Below, in pieces: positions 17,065 to 26,270 of a stretch of DNA of 64,000 bases. The notes beneath the pieces were generated by a model. It saw only the letters and a program-made list of their open reading frames with translations. It was not told the DNA's origin and did not search any database. The stretch is taken from assembly GCA_000621405.1 (NCBI GenBank), contig KK211271.1, positions 186,001 through 250,000 on the forward strand, given 5' to 3'. The translations under genes were made by a program, and so were the position numbers. Within the stretch, counting starts at the first letter, position 1, and each line of letters starts with the position of its first letter. Source of the stretch: Lachnospiraceae bacterium AC3007. Its GTDB lineage: Bacteria; Bacillota; Clostridia; Lachnospirales; Lachnospiraceae.

Positions 17065-17093
17065 ATAAACGAGTGCACGAAGGATCCGTGCAC
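17065..17093 (-). terminator. Probable terminator of the REC/HD-GYP gene
   Basis: GTGCACG (17073-17079) pairs with CGTGCAC (17087-17093) across a 7-nt loop; on the minus strand CTCGTTTATTTG follows. The U-tract is imperfect. It lies about 40 bp past the stop codon. Upstream, between this hairpin and the recA promoter, I see no supported gene. Confidence 0.5.
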
Positions 17094-17134
17094 CCGTAAG
17101 ATTATCATTAAAGAATTTATTTTGCAACCTTATA

Positions 17135-18262
17135 TCACATGACGATATTAGTCTCTTCCATGGCATCCTCGACCGCGCTCTCGCCCGCTATCTCATGGAA
17201 TTCCGCTCTCGAATTCCTGAAGGCCTCGATGAGTTTGGGATTGAAGGCTCCGCAGTCACCGTTAATGATCATCTGGAACGCGACGTCAAAGGTATAAGCT
17301 TTTTTGTACAGGCTCTCGCTGATGAGTGCTTCGAAGCAGTCGGTCACTGATACGATCTGGGCCGCTATAGGGATGTCATCTCCCTTGAGATTCTCGGGAT
17401 AGCCTCTGCCGTCAAACTTCTCATGATGGGACCTTGCTATCTCCTTGCAGTATTCCATAAGCTCCTTGTCCCAGTTGTCCGCGATCTGCGCTATGATGTC
17501 ATATCCTCTTATGGTATGGCTCTTCATGTAATCAAACTCATCCGGCGTGTACTTGCCGGGTTTGAAGAGGATATTATCCGGTATCATGATCTTGCCGATA
17601 TCATGCAGCGCGCTCGCCGCCGTTATCTGATCCACCTTCTCCTGAGTCAGTCCGTACTCGGGGAACTCATTCATCATATGACTCGAGAGTACTTTGGTGA
17701 AGGCCTTGACTCTTCTGATATGCTCATGGTTCTCGGTGTTACGGTACTCTACTATGGTACCCAGGGAATCCATCAGATTGATATTATCTGTCTTCTGCTG
17801 TCTGGCCTGCTGCTCGAGCATCTTGTTCTGGTTCTGGAGCACCTTCGCAAATTTTCTCAGTTTCTCATTGCTTTCCTTCTTTGACTTGTATATGGAATCA
17901 AACTGCCTGACCCTCTGAAGCACCATGCCGTTCTCATAGGGCTTGCGGATGAAATCACAGATGCCAAGAGTAAATCCCTTTTCAACCGCATCCATGCTGC
18001 CTTCCCCGGCGCACATCATTATCACCGGGAATTCATCCATGAGATCATCTTCCTTCATCTTCTTAAGGACCTCGACCCCGCCGAGCTTCGGCATCACCGT
18101 ATCAAGGAGCATCACCGCGATGCTGTCCTTTTTCAGTATGAGCATATCCAGCGCTTCCTCGCCGTTTTCTGCCAGAAGTATCTTGTAATCATTCTTCAGA
18201 AGATCCGCGAGCAGATCTCTGTTGACCGCCTGATCATCAACTATAAGAACCGTGTCTCTCAT
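17135..18262 (-). CDS. Response regulator with REC and HD-GYP domains (predicted c-di-GMP phosphodiesterase)
   Basis: A 375-residue protein: receiver domain (1-125; VLIVDDQAVNRDLL, phosphoacceptor Asp in VMLLDTVMPKLGG, Lys in IRKPYE), a short coiled coil (about 130-160), and an HD-GYP domain (about 165-355). The catalytic signatures HDIGK, HHEKFDGRGYPE and VTDCFEAL are intact, so it should degrade c-di-GMP. It starts 21 bp after the FapA-like gene, with which it is likely cotranscribed. The large hybrid kinase transcribed away from this pair is a possible phosphodonor. Confidence 0.92.
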   Translation of the reverse strand: MRDTVLIVDDQAVNRDLLADLLKNDYKILLAENGEEALDMLILKKDSIAVMLLDTVMPKLGGVEVLKKMKEDDLMDEFPVIMMCAGEGSMDAVEKGFTLGICDFIRKPYENGMVLQRVRQFDSIYKSKKESNEKLRKFAKVLQNQNKMLEQQARQQKTDNINLMDSLGTIVEYRNTENHEHIRRVKAFTKVLSSHMMNEFPEYGLTQEKVDQITAASALHDIGKIMIPDNILFKPGKYTPDEFDYMKSHTIRGYDIIAQIADNWDKELMEYCKEIARSHHEKFDGRGYPENLKGDDIPIAAQIVSVTDCFEALISESLYKKAYTFDVAFQMIINGDCGAFNPKLIEAFRNSRAEFHEIAGESAVEDAMEETNIVM

Positions 18263-18283
18263 GTCTTCACCCTGTTCCCGTCT

Positions 18284-20404
18284 TTATTTGATAACATTCA
18301 CCGATGCTCCGCCGGTAGCCTTGAGAGTGACCCCTCTCTCCCCGGCTGCTTCCCATCTGCTCTTGCCGAGTATGCATACCACGCCTTCATGGGCTACTCC
18401 GTCGATTGTTATGGGAGCTTCCCTGCTGTACATGATCTGAAGATTCAGGAGTTCGATCTCCTTTTTGATCTCATCCTGCTGCTTGTTGATCGTGAATATC
18501 GCATTATCCACCTTCAGGAAAAGAGGCAGGGTATTCCTTACCTCGGGAGGATACTTCAGCTGCAGTTCCTTCTGGGAGTTGGCAAGAAGCATGAGCTGCT
18601 TGGAGTTCTCCTTCATCTTGTCGTTCAGCTCTCCTATCCTGTCCACTATCTCCTGATCGACTCCCGTCTGTATCAGAGTCGCTGTCCCGGCCTCGTTGCC
18701 GGCGTGAGATATCTTGTAGCCCTTGGACGAAAAGGCCTTGCCCCCTATTATTGATTTGGTGGACTTGATCCAACCCTTTGCGCGGAGGATGCTGTTCACG
18801 CTGTTCGTGACCTCGATATCTCCGTCCGAGAGCACTATCACGCTCTCGAAGAATTTGCTGACCACTCCGCCCTTGCCGGCTTTGACCTTGCCGCGTCTGC
18901 CTGCGTTCATGCCACGGTTCAGCATGATCTTGCCGTCGGATACTATCTCCGCTCCGCCAACATTGCCGTCCACCACTATATCTCCTGTGGCCTTCACCAC
19001 GGCTCCGTTCTCGATATTGCCCTTCACATGCACGCTGCCGTCGAAGTTGATATTGCCTGTCGCCAGAGTAACCTCCTGCACTTCGAGGTGCTTCATGACC
19101 GTAAGGATACTTCCCTTAAGCTCTACCATGCCGTCCATCTCGGCGGTATAGGTATGCTTGTCCTCGGAGAGGATAAAGCCCGATCCCTTAAGAAGCTCCT
19201 GCTCTATGCCCTTCTTGCCCTTGATCACCGTGCCGTCCACTGCAAAGCCGTCATCGCCTTCTTTGGCGTCATGATAGACGGCAAGCACGTCTCCCTCCTT
19301 GACCACCGGAAACCAGTCGGTATTCTGGTAATCCACGGAGCCGTCCTCCAGTATCTTGGGCTTCTTTCTGTCGATCTCGGTATTGAAGAAGAATTCGTAT
19401 CTACCGTCTTCACCCTTTTTGGGTATGCTCCCCCTTGCTATGGGCATAGGCTTTTTATCGTATTTGCCGTCAGCGAGCTTCTGTATCGTCTCCTCTATGA
19501 GCCCGTGAGATACATTGTTCTCGGCAAGGGACGCTATCAGCGAGTCCCTGTTGATCTTCTCGCCCTCTTTCTTCATGGCGATATATGCTTCTATGCCGCC
19601 GCTCGTGATATTGAGGTCGTAATCCTCGGAACTGACGGATACGTCCGCCGCGCCTTCCGAGAGCTGGATCCTGCGCTTGCGCATCTCGTTGCTCGTGTAC
19701 ATGAAGGTACTGTACTTTGAGACATCAAGGCCTTCCGCAAGTCCGAGCCTTATCTCCCTCATCTGCTCCCAGTCATAGTAAGGGTTCGCATATATGGAGA
19801 TGTCCAGACGGCTCTCAAGGCCGAAGCGTATCTCTCTCATCTGACGCCATCCGTATTTGATATCGGCATAGGTTGTCACATCTATGTCTTCTTCAAGACC
19901 TTGCCTTATCTCGGCTATGGCCGCTCCCCTGAAGTCCGTCTCTATGTACTGGTCCGGATCCACATGGTGATTGATGGCAAGCCTTATCTGATACAGCTGC
20001 TCCGGATCGTATCCCTGCTCTATGTACTTTGATATGTCGATCTTTTCTTCTTTGGATTTGCGAAGCTGCATTAAGACACCGGCGCTGTATTTTATATCGC
20101 CGGAGATATCGATCCCATGCTCAAGGCCTTTCCTGACCTGATGCATCTTTTCATAGGGGATGGAGGGATCGGCAAAGCATGTGACATCCACGCCGTTCTC
20201 AAGTCCTGTGAAGATCTCCTCCATCTGCATCCAGTCATACTCAGGCTTAACATACGGAGTGACTTCAAGGCCCGCCGCCATGGCGATCCTGATGCGTCTC
20301 ATCTGGATCGCAAGAAAATCGGGATTCTCATAGACAGAGGTGTCGAGAGATTCCTTTTTACCTTCTTCTATCTCGAATAATTGATCATTGGTATATTCAG
20401 CCAA
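18284..20404 (-). CDS. FapA-like (DUF342) polymer-forming protein with N-terminal helical repeats
   Basis: The N-terminal ~230 residues hold about eight repeats of roughly 26 residues with the pattern QMREIRLGLExGLDVSxYA (for example WEQMREIRLGLAEGLDVSKY). The rest is a DUF342/FapA beta-solenoid region rich in short Gly/Asn/Asp turns (TGDIVVDGNVGG, GDIEVTNSVNS), then a C-terminal coiled coil (DKMKENSKQLMLLANSQKEL). FapA proteins assemble into polymers; a signalling link is suggested by the REC/HD-GYP gene 21 bp downstream. The frame is open to a GTG at 20431 with no ribosome site; I prefer TTG at 20404 because GGGGGA lies 7 bases upstream. The start is uncertain. Confidence 0.82.
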   Translation of the reverse strand: MAEYTNDQLFEIEEGKKESLDTSVYENPDFLAIQMRRIRIAMAAGLEVTPYVKPEYDWMQMEEIFTGLENGVDVTCFADPSIPYEKMHQVRKGLEHGIDISGDIKYSAGVLMQLRKSKEEKIDISKYIEQGYDPEQLYQIRLAINHHVDPDQYIETDFRGAAIAEIRQGLEEDIDVTTYADIKYGWRQMREIRFGLESRLDISIYANPYYDWEQMREIRLGLAEGLDVSKYSTFMYTSNEMRKRRIQLSEGAADVSVSSEDYDLNITSGGIEAYIAMKKEGEKINRDSLIASLAENNVSHGLIEETIQKLADGKYDKKPMPIARGSIPKKGEDGRYEFFFNTEIDRKKPKILEDGSVDYQNTDWFPVVKEGDVLAVYHDAKEGDDGFAVDGTVIKGKKGIEQELLKGSGFILSEDKHTYTAEMDGMVELKGSILTVMKHLEVQEVTLATGNINFDGSVHVKGNIENGAVVKATGDIVVDGNVGGAEIVSDGKIMLNRGMNAGRRGKVKAGKGGVVSKFFESVIVLSDGDIEVTNSVNSILRAKGWIKSTKSIIGGKAFSSKGYKISHAGNEAGTATLIQTGVDQEIVDRIGELNDKMKENSKQLMLLANSQKELQLKYPPEVRNTLPLFLKVDNAIFTINKQQDEIKKEIELLNLQIMYSREAPITIDGVAHEGVVCILGKSRWEAAGERGVTLKATGGASVNVIK

Positions 20405-20482
20405 CTGCCCGTCCCCCGGAAATAAACACACACAATAATTTTATCACTATATCCCCTGGTTCACAAGGACACACGAGACCAT

Positions 20483-20550
20483 TTTTTATCACTTTCGCAT
20501 CTTTTTATCACTTTTTATCACTTTGAGAATTTTTTATCACTTTTTATCAC
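20483..20550. repeat. Five phased copies of TTTTTATCAC (candidate operator array)
   Basis: The 10-mer TTTTTATCAC occurs exactly at 20483, 20502, 20512, 20531 and 20541, with spacings 19, 10, 19, 10; all five copies are followed by TT or TTT. A one-mismatch copy (ATTTTATCAC) is at 20438. The array lies in the divergent gap between the FapA-like gene and the hybrid kinase, about 70 bp upstream of the kinase's predicted -10. Spacing near one and two helical turns puts all copies on similar DNA faces, as in binding-site arrays. Confidence 0.85.
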
Positions 20551-20620
20551 TTTGTAAACAGTAATAAGACACCGGGGCCTTTGGTGCAGGTAAATCAGAT
20601 ACCGTCGGGACAGTGATTTA

Positions 20621-20629
20621 TGATATACT
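20621..20629 (+). promoter_or_regulatory. Extended -10 promoter of the hybrid kinase
   Basis: TGATATACT is an extended -10 element with no good -35 at 17 bp. This suits an activator-dependent promoter with the upstream repeat array. The leader would be about 33 nt, with AGAGG before the ATG at 20669. Confidence 0.6.
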
Positions 20630-20668
20630 GTAAAAGTTGAGACGGACCGGGCACCAAGAGGTAAAAAG

Positions 20669-23600
20669 ATGCAGAGAAACAGACTGATCAGCGACGACAT
20701 AATGTATACCATTCCTTCAAAAGAAGGGATGTCCGCGGCGGAATGGCTGGCCGAACAGATGCCGGGAGGCTTTTTTATCTACCGCGCGGATGAGACCATG
20801 GAGCTTCTCTACGTGAACCAGTCCACCTGTGATATCTACGGTTGCGACACCGTGGAAGAATTCCGCAAGCTGACAGGCAACTGTTTCAAGGGCATGGTGC
20901 ATCCCGAGGATTATGAAAAGATCCGGATTTCCATAGACGAACAGATATCCCAGCCCTCCAACAGAAGGAGCATGGACTATGTGGTATATCGGATCATCCG
21001 CAAAGACGGCGCCGTAAGATGGGTGGATGACTACGGCCACTTTGCGACTCTTCCGGGCTACGGAGAAGTATATTACGTCTTCATAGAGGACATCACCGAG
21101 AACAGGCTGGCGGAAGAAGAGAAAGAAAAGGCACGAAATCTCGCCTATGCGCTGGAACAGGCGGAGCAGGCCAACAGCTCCAAGAGCGCATTCCTGTCCA
21201 ACATGAGCCACGAGATCCGCACTCCCATCACCGCCATCCTGGGGATGAACGAGATGATACAGCGCGAGACCGACAACTCCATGATACTCGATTATTCCGA
21301 AAATATAAGAAAAGCCGGTGTCAGCCTTCTTGGCATAATCAGCGACATACTTGATTTTTCCAAGATCGAGACTGGAAAGATGACACTGGAAAATGAAGAG
21401 TATTCTCTGACATCGATGATAACGGATCTGTATAATCTGGTGCAGTTCCGCGCAGAAGCAAAGGCTCTCACGCTCACCTTCAAAGTGGATCCCCGTCTTC
21501 CCGTCCATCTGTACGGTGATGAGATAAGGGTCAAGCAGATCATCACAAACCTCCTTACCAATGCGGTAAAGTATACCGAGACCGGCTCCGTGGACTTTGA
21601 GATAAGTCTCATGGAAAAGCAGAAAGATTCCGTCAGCTATGAGGTATCCGTCACGGATACCGGCATAGGCATCAGGCAGGAAGACATGGAACGTCTTTTC
21701 GAACCCTTCGACAGACTCGATCTCAAAAAGACCAGGACCATCGAGGGTACAGGCCTCGGTCTTGCCATCACGAGACAGCTCCTCTCCATAATGGACAGCG
21801 AACTCAAGGTGGAGAGCCGCTATGAAAAGGGATCCAGATTCTCCTTTGTCCTGACCCAGAAGGTCTCCGAATGGACTCCTGTGGGTGAGTTCACTCCCGA
21901 GCTGCATTCTAATGAAAAGTACCACGGCCGCAGCAGGCATTCGCTTTTTACGGCTCCGGGACTCAGGCTCCTTATCGTCGACGACACTCCGATGAACCTG
22001 CAGGTCGTCGTGGGTCTTTTGAAACGGACTAAAATGCATATCGATGTCGCGACCAGCGGAGCCGAGTGCATCGAGAAGTTCGGGCGCGAGCACTACGATC
22101 TTGTCTTCCTGGATTACAGGATGCCCCAGATGAACGGTATCGAGACTCTGGAGGAGATAAAAAAGATCTATCCGGATAAATTCAAAAAGACTCCGATCAT
22201 ATCGCTCACTGCCAGTGCGGTCTCTGGCGATAAAGAAAAAATGATGAAGGCAGGATTTACAGATTATCTTTCAAAGCCGGTCAATATCGACGACATGGAA
22301 CGCATGATGATCAAGTATCTGCCACAGGATTCCGTGATAATAAGCGACGGCAAAGAAGATGAAGCCGAAGATGACGAACTCTCAAAGCTTCCCGATATTA
22401 TTTTTGCCCATCCCGAGATCGATCCCGAAAAGGGAATAGAATACTGTGGTGATGCCGAAGATTATATATTTGCCATAGAGACCTATGCGATGTCCATCGA
22501 TGCCAAGGCGGAGCAGATCGAGAGCAACTATGCGGACGGAGATCTTGAAAATCTTGCGATAAACGTACACTCATTAAAGAGCACATCAGCCGCCATAGGC
22601 GCCATGGATCTTTCAGAAAAAGCAAAAGCCCTCGAGTTTGCAGCCAAAGACAGCGATACCGATCTCATATCAAGAGAACTCCCGGATCTTCTTGCATCAT
22701 ACCGCTCTCTTAAGAGCATTCTGGAAGAGATACTGCAGTATTCCGAGAACAAGGACGAGTCCTCAAGAGTGTCCCTGCAGGTCGTCGAAGAAGAGCGCCG
22801 CAGGATGCTGACGAGAGCTCTGGAGGAAGCGGAGCGCGCCAACCTTGCAAAGACTGCTTTTCTCTCCAATATGAGCCATCAGATACGTACGCCGATGAAC
22901 GACATCGTGGGACTGTACAATCTGGCGCTCAGAAAGCCCGACCTTGATGACGATACAAGGGAGATCGTGACTCAGATAGGGACAAGCGCAAGGCAGCTCA
23001 TATCCCTGATCAATGACATCCTGGAGATGAGCCTCATAGAATCAGGAAATATTAAGCTCAGGGAGGAGGAATTCTCCTTCGGGAGCATGCTCGAGCAGAT
23101 AAATACAGTGACCGAGTCCAAATGCGATGACAAGGGACTCACCTTTGACTGCAGCGTTACGGGACGGATCGACGATCATTATATCGGCGATGACTTAAAG
23201 CTCAAACAGGTGCTCTTTAACATCCTTGAAAATGCGATCAATTATACCCCTTCGGGAGGCAGGGTCTCTTTTACCGTAAAGGAAGGCAAAAGAACGGATG
23301 ACAGGGTGGACATATGCTTTGTGATCTCCGACAGCGGAGAAGGTATCGATCCCGAATATCTGCCTGCTCTCTTTGAGCCCTTCGCGCAGGGTGCCGGGAT
23401 CGACGCAGCCCGCCCCGGCAATACTGGTCTGGGACTTGCGATATCAAAAAAAATCATCGATATGATGGGAGGAAGGATCGAAGCGGAATCCGAAAAAGGA
23501 AAAGGATCGACTTTTACTGTCTGCATCCCTCTGGGACTCGGCGGCGGAAAAGAATCCGGAAAATACAGTTTTGATCCAGCAGGACTTCGTGCCCTCATAG

Positions 23601-24385
23601 TGGATGACGACGTCACCGCATGTGAGCACGCCGCCATGATACTCCGTCGCATCGGGATAGACTCCGAATATGTACTGAACGGAAAAGATGCTCTGTCCAT
23701 GCTGGGTGATCTCTCCGCACATGAGTCACCTTTCAATCTTATGCTGATCGACTGGAAGATGCCGGAAATGGATGGCATAGAGCTGACAAAACGGATCCGT
23801 AAGAACTCCGGCAGTGAAGATATCACCATAATCCTTACCACATATAACTGGTATGAGATCATGGAAGAAGCTTTCAGGGCCGGTGTGGACGGATTCCTGG
23901 CAAAGCCGATGTTTGCGGGAAGCATGAAGGAAGAGCTGGGAAAAGTCCTTGCCGACAGGAAGACCGGAGCGCGAAGATCGGACAGATTCCAAAAAGCGGC
24001 TCCTTTAAGCGGCAGAAACATACTGCTGGCTGAGGATATGCCGATCAATGCGAGCATAATGAAAAAACTCCTGGCGACGAATGAAATACACGCAGAATGC
24101 GTCTCTACCGGTGAGGAAGCCGTGGAAGCATTCAGGAACAGTAAGGAAGGCGCATTTGATGCCATACTCATGGATATACGCATGCCCGGAATGAACGGAC
24201 TGGATGCCGCACGCATGATCCGCGCAACGGACCGGCCGGATGCAGCCTCCATCCCCATCATCGCTCTTACGGCCAATGCCATGGATGAGGAAATAAGACT
24301 CTCATTTGCTGCCGGGATGAATGCTCACCTGACAAAACCCATCGAACCCGACGAGCTGTTTTCGGTGTTAAAGAGTCTGCTGTGA
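20669..24385 (+). CDS. Giant hybrid sensor kinase: PAS-HK-REC-HPt-HK-REC-REC
   Basis: A 1238-residue cytoplasmic protein without membrane segments. Order: PAS (about 25-150; FIYRADETMELLYVN), HisKA with NMSHEIRTP (His181), HATPase (about 245-400), REC1 (Asp482), HPt with NVHSLKSTSAAIG (His634), a second HisKA with NMSHQIRTP (His737), a second HATPase (about 800-955; NAINYTPSGG, GLGLAI), REC2 (Asp1028 in LMLIDWKMPEMDG) and REC3 (Asp1169 in ILMDIRMPGMNG). All phosphorylatable residues are kept, so two phosphorelays may share one chain. The second HisKA has Gln instead of Glu after the His (HQIRTP), which may alter its phosphatase or kinase balance. It is divergent from the FapA/HD-GYP pair. Confidence 0.93.
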   Translation: MQRNRLISDDIMYTIPSKEGMSAAEWLAEQMPGGFFIYRADETMELLYVNQSTCDIYGCDTVEEFRKLTGNCFKGMVHPEDYEKIRISIDEQISQPSNRRSMDYVVYRIIRKDGAVRWVDDYGHFATLPGYGEVYYVFIEDITENRLAEEEKEKARNLAYALEQAEQANSSKSAFLSNMSHEIRTPITAILGMNEMIQRETDNSMILDYSENIRKAGVSLLGIISDILDFSKIETGKMTLENEEYSLTSMITDLYNLVQFRAEAKALTLTFKVDPRLPVHLYGDEIRVKQIITNLLTNAVKYTETGSVDFEISLMEKQKDSVSYEVSVTDTGIGIRQEDMERLFEPFDRLDLKKTRTIEGTGLGLAITRQLLSIMDSELKVESRYEKGSRFSFVLTQKVSEWTPVGEFTPELHSNEKYHGRSRHSLFTAPGLRLLIVDDTPMNLQVVVGLLKRTKMHIDVATSGAECIEKFGREHYDLVFLDYRMPQMNGIETLEEIKKIYPDKFKKTPIISLTASAVSGDKEKMMKAGFTDYLSKPVNIDDMERMMIKYLPQDSVIISDGKEDEAEDDELSKLPDIIFAHPEIDPEKGIEYCGDAEDYIFAIETYAMSIDAKAEQIESNYADGDLENLAINVHSLKSTSAAIGAMDLSEKAKALEFAAKDSDTDLISRELPDLLASYRSLKSILEEILQYSENKDESSRVSLQVVEEERRRMLTRALEEAERANLAKTAFLSNMSHQIRTPMNDIVGLYNLALRKPDLDDDTREIVTQIGTSARQLISLINDILEMSLIESGNIKLREEEFSFGSMLEQINTVTESKCDDKGLTFDCSVTGRIDDHYIGDDLKLKQVLFNILENAINYTPSGGRVSFTVKEGKRTDDRVDICFVISDSGEGIDPEYLPALFEPFAQGAGIDAARPGNTGLGLAISKKIIDMMGGRIEAESEKGKGSTFTVCIPLGLGGGKESGKYSFDPAGLRALIVDDDVTACEHAAMILRRIGIDSEYVLNGKDALSMLGDLSAHESPFNLMLIDWKMPEMDGIELTKRIRKNSGSEDITIILTTYNWYEIMEEAFRAGVDGFLAKPMFAGSMKEELGKVLADRKTGARRSDRFQKAAPLSGRNILLAEDMPINASIMKKLLATNEIHAECVSTGEEAVEAFRNSKEGAFDAILMDIRMPGMNGLDAARMIRATDRPDAASIPIIALTANAMDEEIRLSFAAGMNAHLTKPIEPDELFSVLKSLL

Positions 24386-24404
24386 GGCATTTGCCTCACA
24401 GCAG
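24377..24404. terminator. Hairpin between convergent hybrid kinase and cinA genes
   Basis: CTGCTGTGAGGCA (24377-24389) pairs perfectly with TGCCTCACAGCAG (24392-24404), spanning the kinase stop codon. No clean U-tract follows on the plus strand; on the minus strand ACTCTTTAAC follows. It may act as a weak bidirectional terminator or as an RNA-stabilising hairpin. Confidence 0.65.
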
Positions 24405-24424
24405 TCTGAGAAATAAAACCTGTA

Positions 24425-25690
24425 TTATTTCGCGGAAAACGTCCTTTCCGTGAGGTTTTCAAGCAGACACTGCCGAAGGAGAGTCAGCGAAGCCGCTGTG
24501 GCTGATTCACGTATCTTCTCTCTCTCTCCGGAAAACAGGTACTTCTTTGTCTTCACCTTTCCAAGCACCGATACGCCTATATATGTGAGGCCCACAGGTT
24601 TCTCCTCCGTCCCTCCGTCGGGACCGGCTATGCCTGTAAGCGATATGGATACATCTGATTTGGCAGCCGCTGCCGCGCCCTTTGCCATCTCCTTGGCGCA
24701 CTGCTCTGATACCGCGCCGTACTTCTCCAGAGTCGATCTCTTGACTCCGAGATATTTCCTCTTTGCTTTATTGGAATAAGTGATGAATCCCATCTTAATG
24801 ATCTCCGATGCTCCGGGGACATTGATGAGACGGCTCGCCGTCATTCCTCCTGTCAGGGATTCGGCTACGGAGAGCGTGAGCTTATTCTCATTCAGAAGCT
24901 GCATGATCGCTGCCTCGAGAGTCACCTTCTCGTCAGTCGTGAATATCTTCGATCCGAATCTCTTTTTGATCTCCTTTACGACAGGCTTCACAAGCTTGTG
25001 CGCTTCCTTCTCGCTCTCAGCCTTGGCGGTAACTCTCACATGCACCTCTCCCGTATGGGCATAGGTCGCTATGGTGGGATTGACCTGCGCATCGATAAGA
25101 TCCTTGAGCTCTGTCTCCACAAGGCTCTCGCCCGATCCGCATATCTTTACCGTCTCGGAATAAAATGCCTCCTTGGAAATGCTCTTAAGATAAGGCACGA
25201 CCTGATCGTCCCACATGGGGATAAGCTCTCCGGGAGGTCCGGGAAGCATTATCGCGGTCACATCATCTCCTTCCACTATGATGCCGGGAGCGGTGCCGTT
25301 TTTATTGTATAAGACCTTGGATCCCTCGGGAACCATAGCCTGCTTTTTGTTATTGTCGGTAAGGGTCAGGTTTCTCTTTTCGAAAAACTTCTGTATCTGT
25401 TTCCAGGCTTTGTCATCAAGGATGAGTTTCTTTGCCATGACGTCTGCAACGGTCTCCTTGGTAAGATCGTCTTCAGTGGGACCGAGTCCTCCGGAGAGTA
25501 TGACCACATCGGCTCTCTTCGCGGCCTCTTTGAAGACTTCGCAAAGGCGCGCGTCATTGTCTCCGACTACCGACTGATAGAAGCAGGACACTCCTATCGA
25601 AGCCAGCCCCTCAGCGATATAGGCAGCATTTGTATTCACTATGTTGCCCATCAGTATCTCGGTACCTACGCAGATTATCTCAGCCTTCAT
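24425..25690 (-). CDS. cinA: CinA family protein (nicotinamide-nucleotide amidase)
   Basis: A 421-residue protein with an N-terminal MoCF-biosynthesis-like domain (AEIICVGTEILMGNIVNTN, SGGLGPTEDDLT) and a C-terminal CinA domain (VAESLTGGMTASRL, KMGFITYSNKAKR, GIAGPDGGTEEKPVG). The latter deamidates NMN in pyridine nucleotide recycling. The frame starts at 25708, but the ATG at 25690 is preferred since GGGAGGAAAGAG precedes it directly. It lies 31 bp after pgsA, the order pgsA-cinA-recA being common in Firmicutes; here recA is elsewhere. Confidence 0.94.
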   Translation of the reverse strand: MKAEIICVGTEILMGNIVNTNAAYIAEGLASIGVSCFYQSVVGDNDARLCEVFKEAAKRADVVILSGGLGPTEDDLTKETVADVMAKKLILDDKAWKQIQKFFEKRNLTLTDNNKKQAMVPEGSKVLYNKNGTAPGIIVEGDDVTAIMLPGPPGELIPMWDDQVVPYLKSISKEAFYSETVKICGSGESLVETELKDLIDAQVNPTIATYAHTGEVHVRVTAKAESEKEAHKLVKPVVKEIKKRFGSKIFTTDEKVTLEAAIMQLLNENKLTLSVAESLTGGMTASRLINVPGASEIIKMGFITYSNKAKRKYLGVKRSTLEKYGAVSEQCAKEMAKGAAAAAKSDVSISLTGIAGPDGGTEEKPVGLTYIGVSVLGKVKTKKYLFSGEREKIRESATAASLTLLRQCLLENLTERTFSAK

Positions 25691-25721
25691 CTCTTTCCTC
25701 CCTGTCATCTCGTATGAAAAC

Positions 25722-26270
25722 TTATGATCGATCGGTCATGACATTTTTGTTCTTTATGATGTAATCCACCAGTGATATCACTGTGAGTATCAGTGCAATA
25801 TATGTGACGACTGCCGAAGCAATACGCCAGCCTTCAAGATCGATATCGGCTATCAGCATTATCACCATGATCATCTGAAAAGTCGTCTTGAACTTGCCCC
25901 ACCATGATGCTGCTATCACGACATCCTTCTCCGCAGCTATGATGCGGAATCCGGATATGATGAATTCTCTTGCAACGATCACTGTCACTATCCATGACTT
26001 GAGCTTCGACAGCTCCACGAGACATATCATCGCGGATATCACGAGCAGCTTGTCGGCAAGAGGATCCGCAAACTTCCCGAAGGTCGTGACAAGGTTGTAT
26101 TTCCTTGCTATCTTCCCATCCAGGAGATCGGTCAGAGATGCGATGACAAAGATGGAAAGAGCGACCCATTTTGATGCCGCGCCGAAGCAGTCCGTAAGAA
26201 GAACGGCCACAAAAAAGGGTATCAGTATGACTCTGAACAGAGTAAGTTTGTTTGGCAGATTCATCTTCAT
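25722..26270 (-). CDS. pgsA: CDP-diacylglycerol-glycerol-3-phosphate 3-phosphatidyltransferase
   Basis: A 182-residue CDP-alcohol phosphatidyltransferase making phosphatidylglycerol phosphate. The catalytic motif DxxDGxxARxxxxxxxFGxxxDxxxD is complete: TDLLDGKIARKYNLVTTFG followed by KFADPLADK. Several hydrophobic membrane helices are visible. The ATG overlaps the rimO stop as ATGA, so it is translationally coupled to rimO. Confidence 0.95.
   Translation of the reverse strand: MKMNLPNKLTLFRVILIPFFVAVLLTDCFGAASKWVALSIFVIASLTDLLDGKIARKYNLVTTFGKFADPLADKLLVISAMICLVELSKLKSWIVTVIVAREFIISGFRIIAAEKDVVIAASWWGKFKTTFQMIMVIMLIADIDLEGWRIASAVVTYIALILTVISLVDYIIKNKNVMTDRS

Noticed and set aside
20717-22093. 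A 458-codon minus-strand open frame inside the hybrid kinase gene
   Set aside because: Antisense shadow: the plus strand encodes clear PAS, HisKA and REC domains over the same bases.
23242-24282. A 346-codon minus-strand open frame inside the hybrid kinase gene
   Set aside because: Antisense of the second HATPase and REC domains; Ser/Met-rich and unlike any family.
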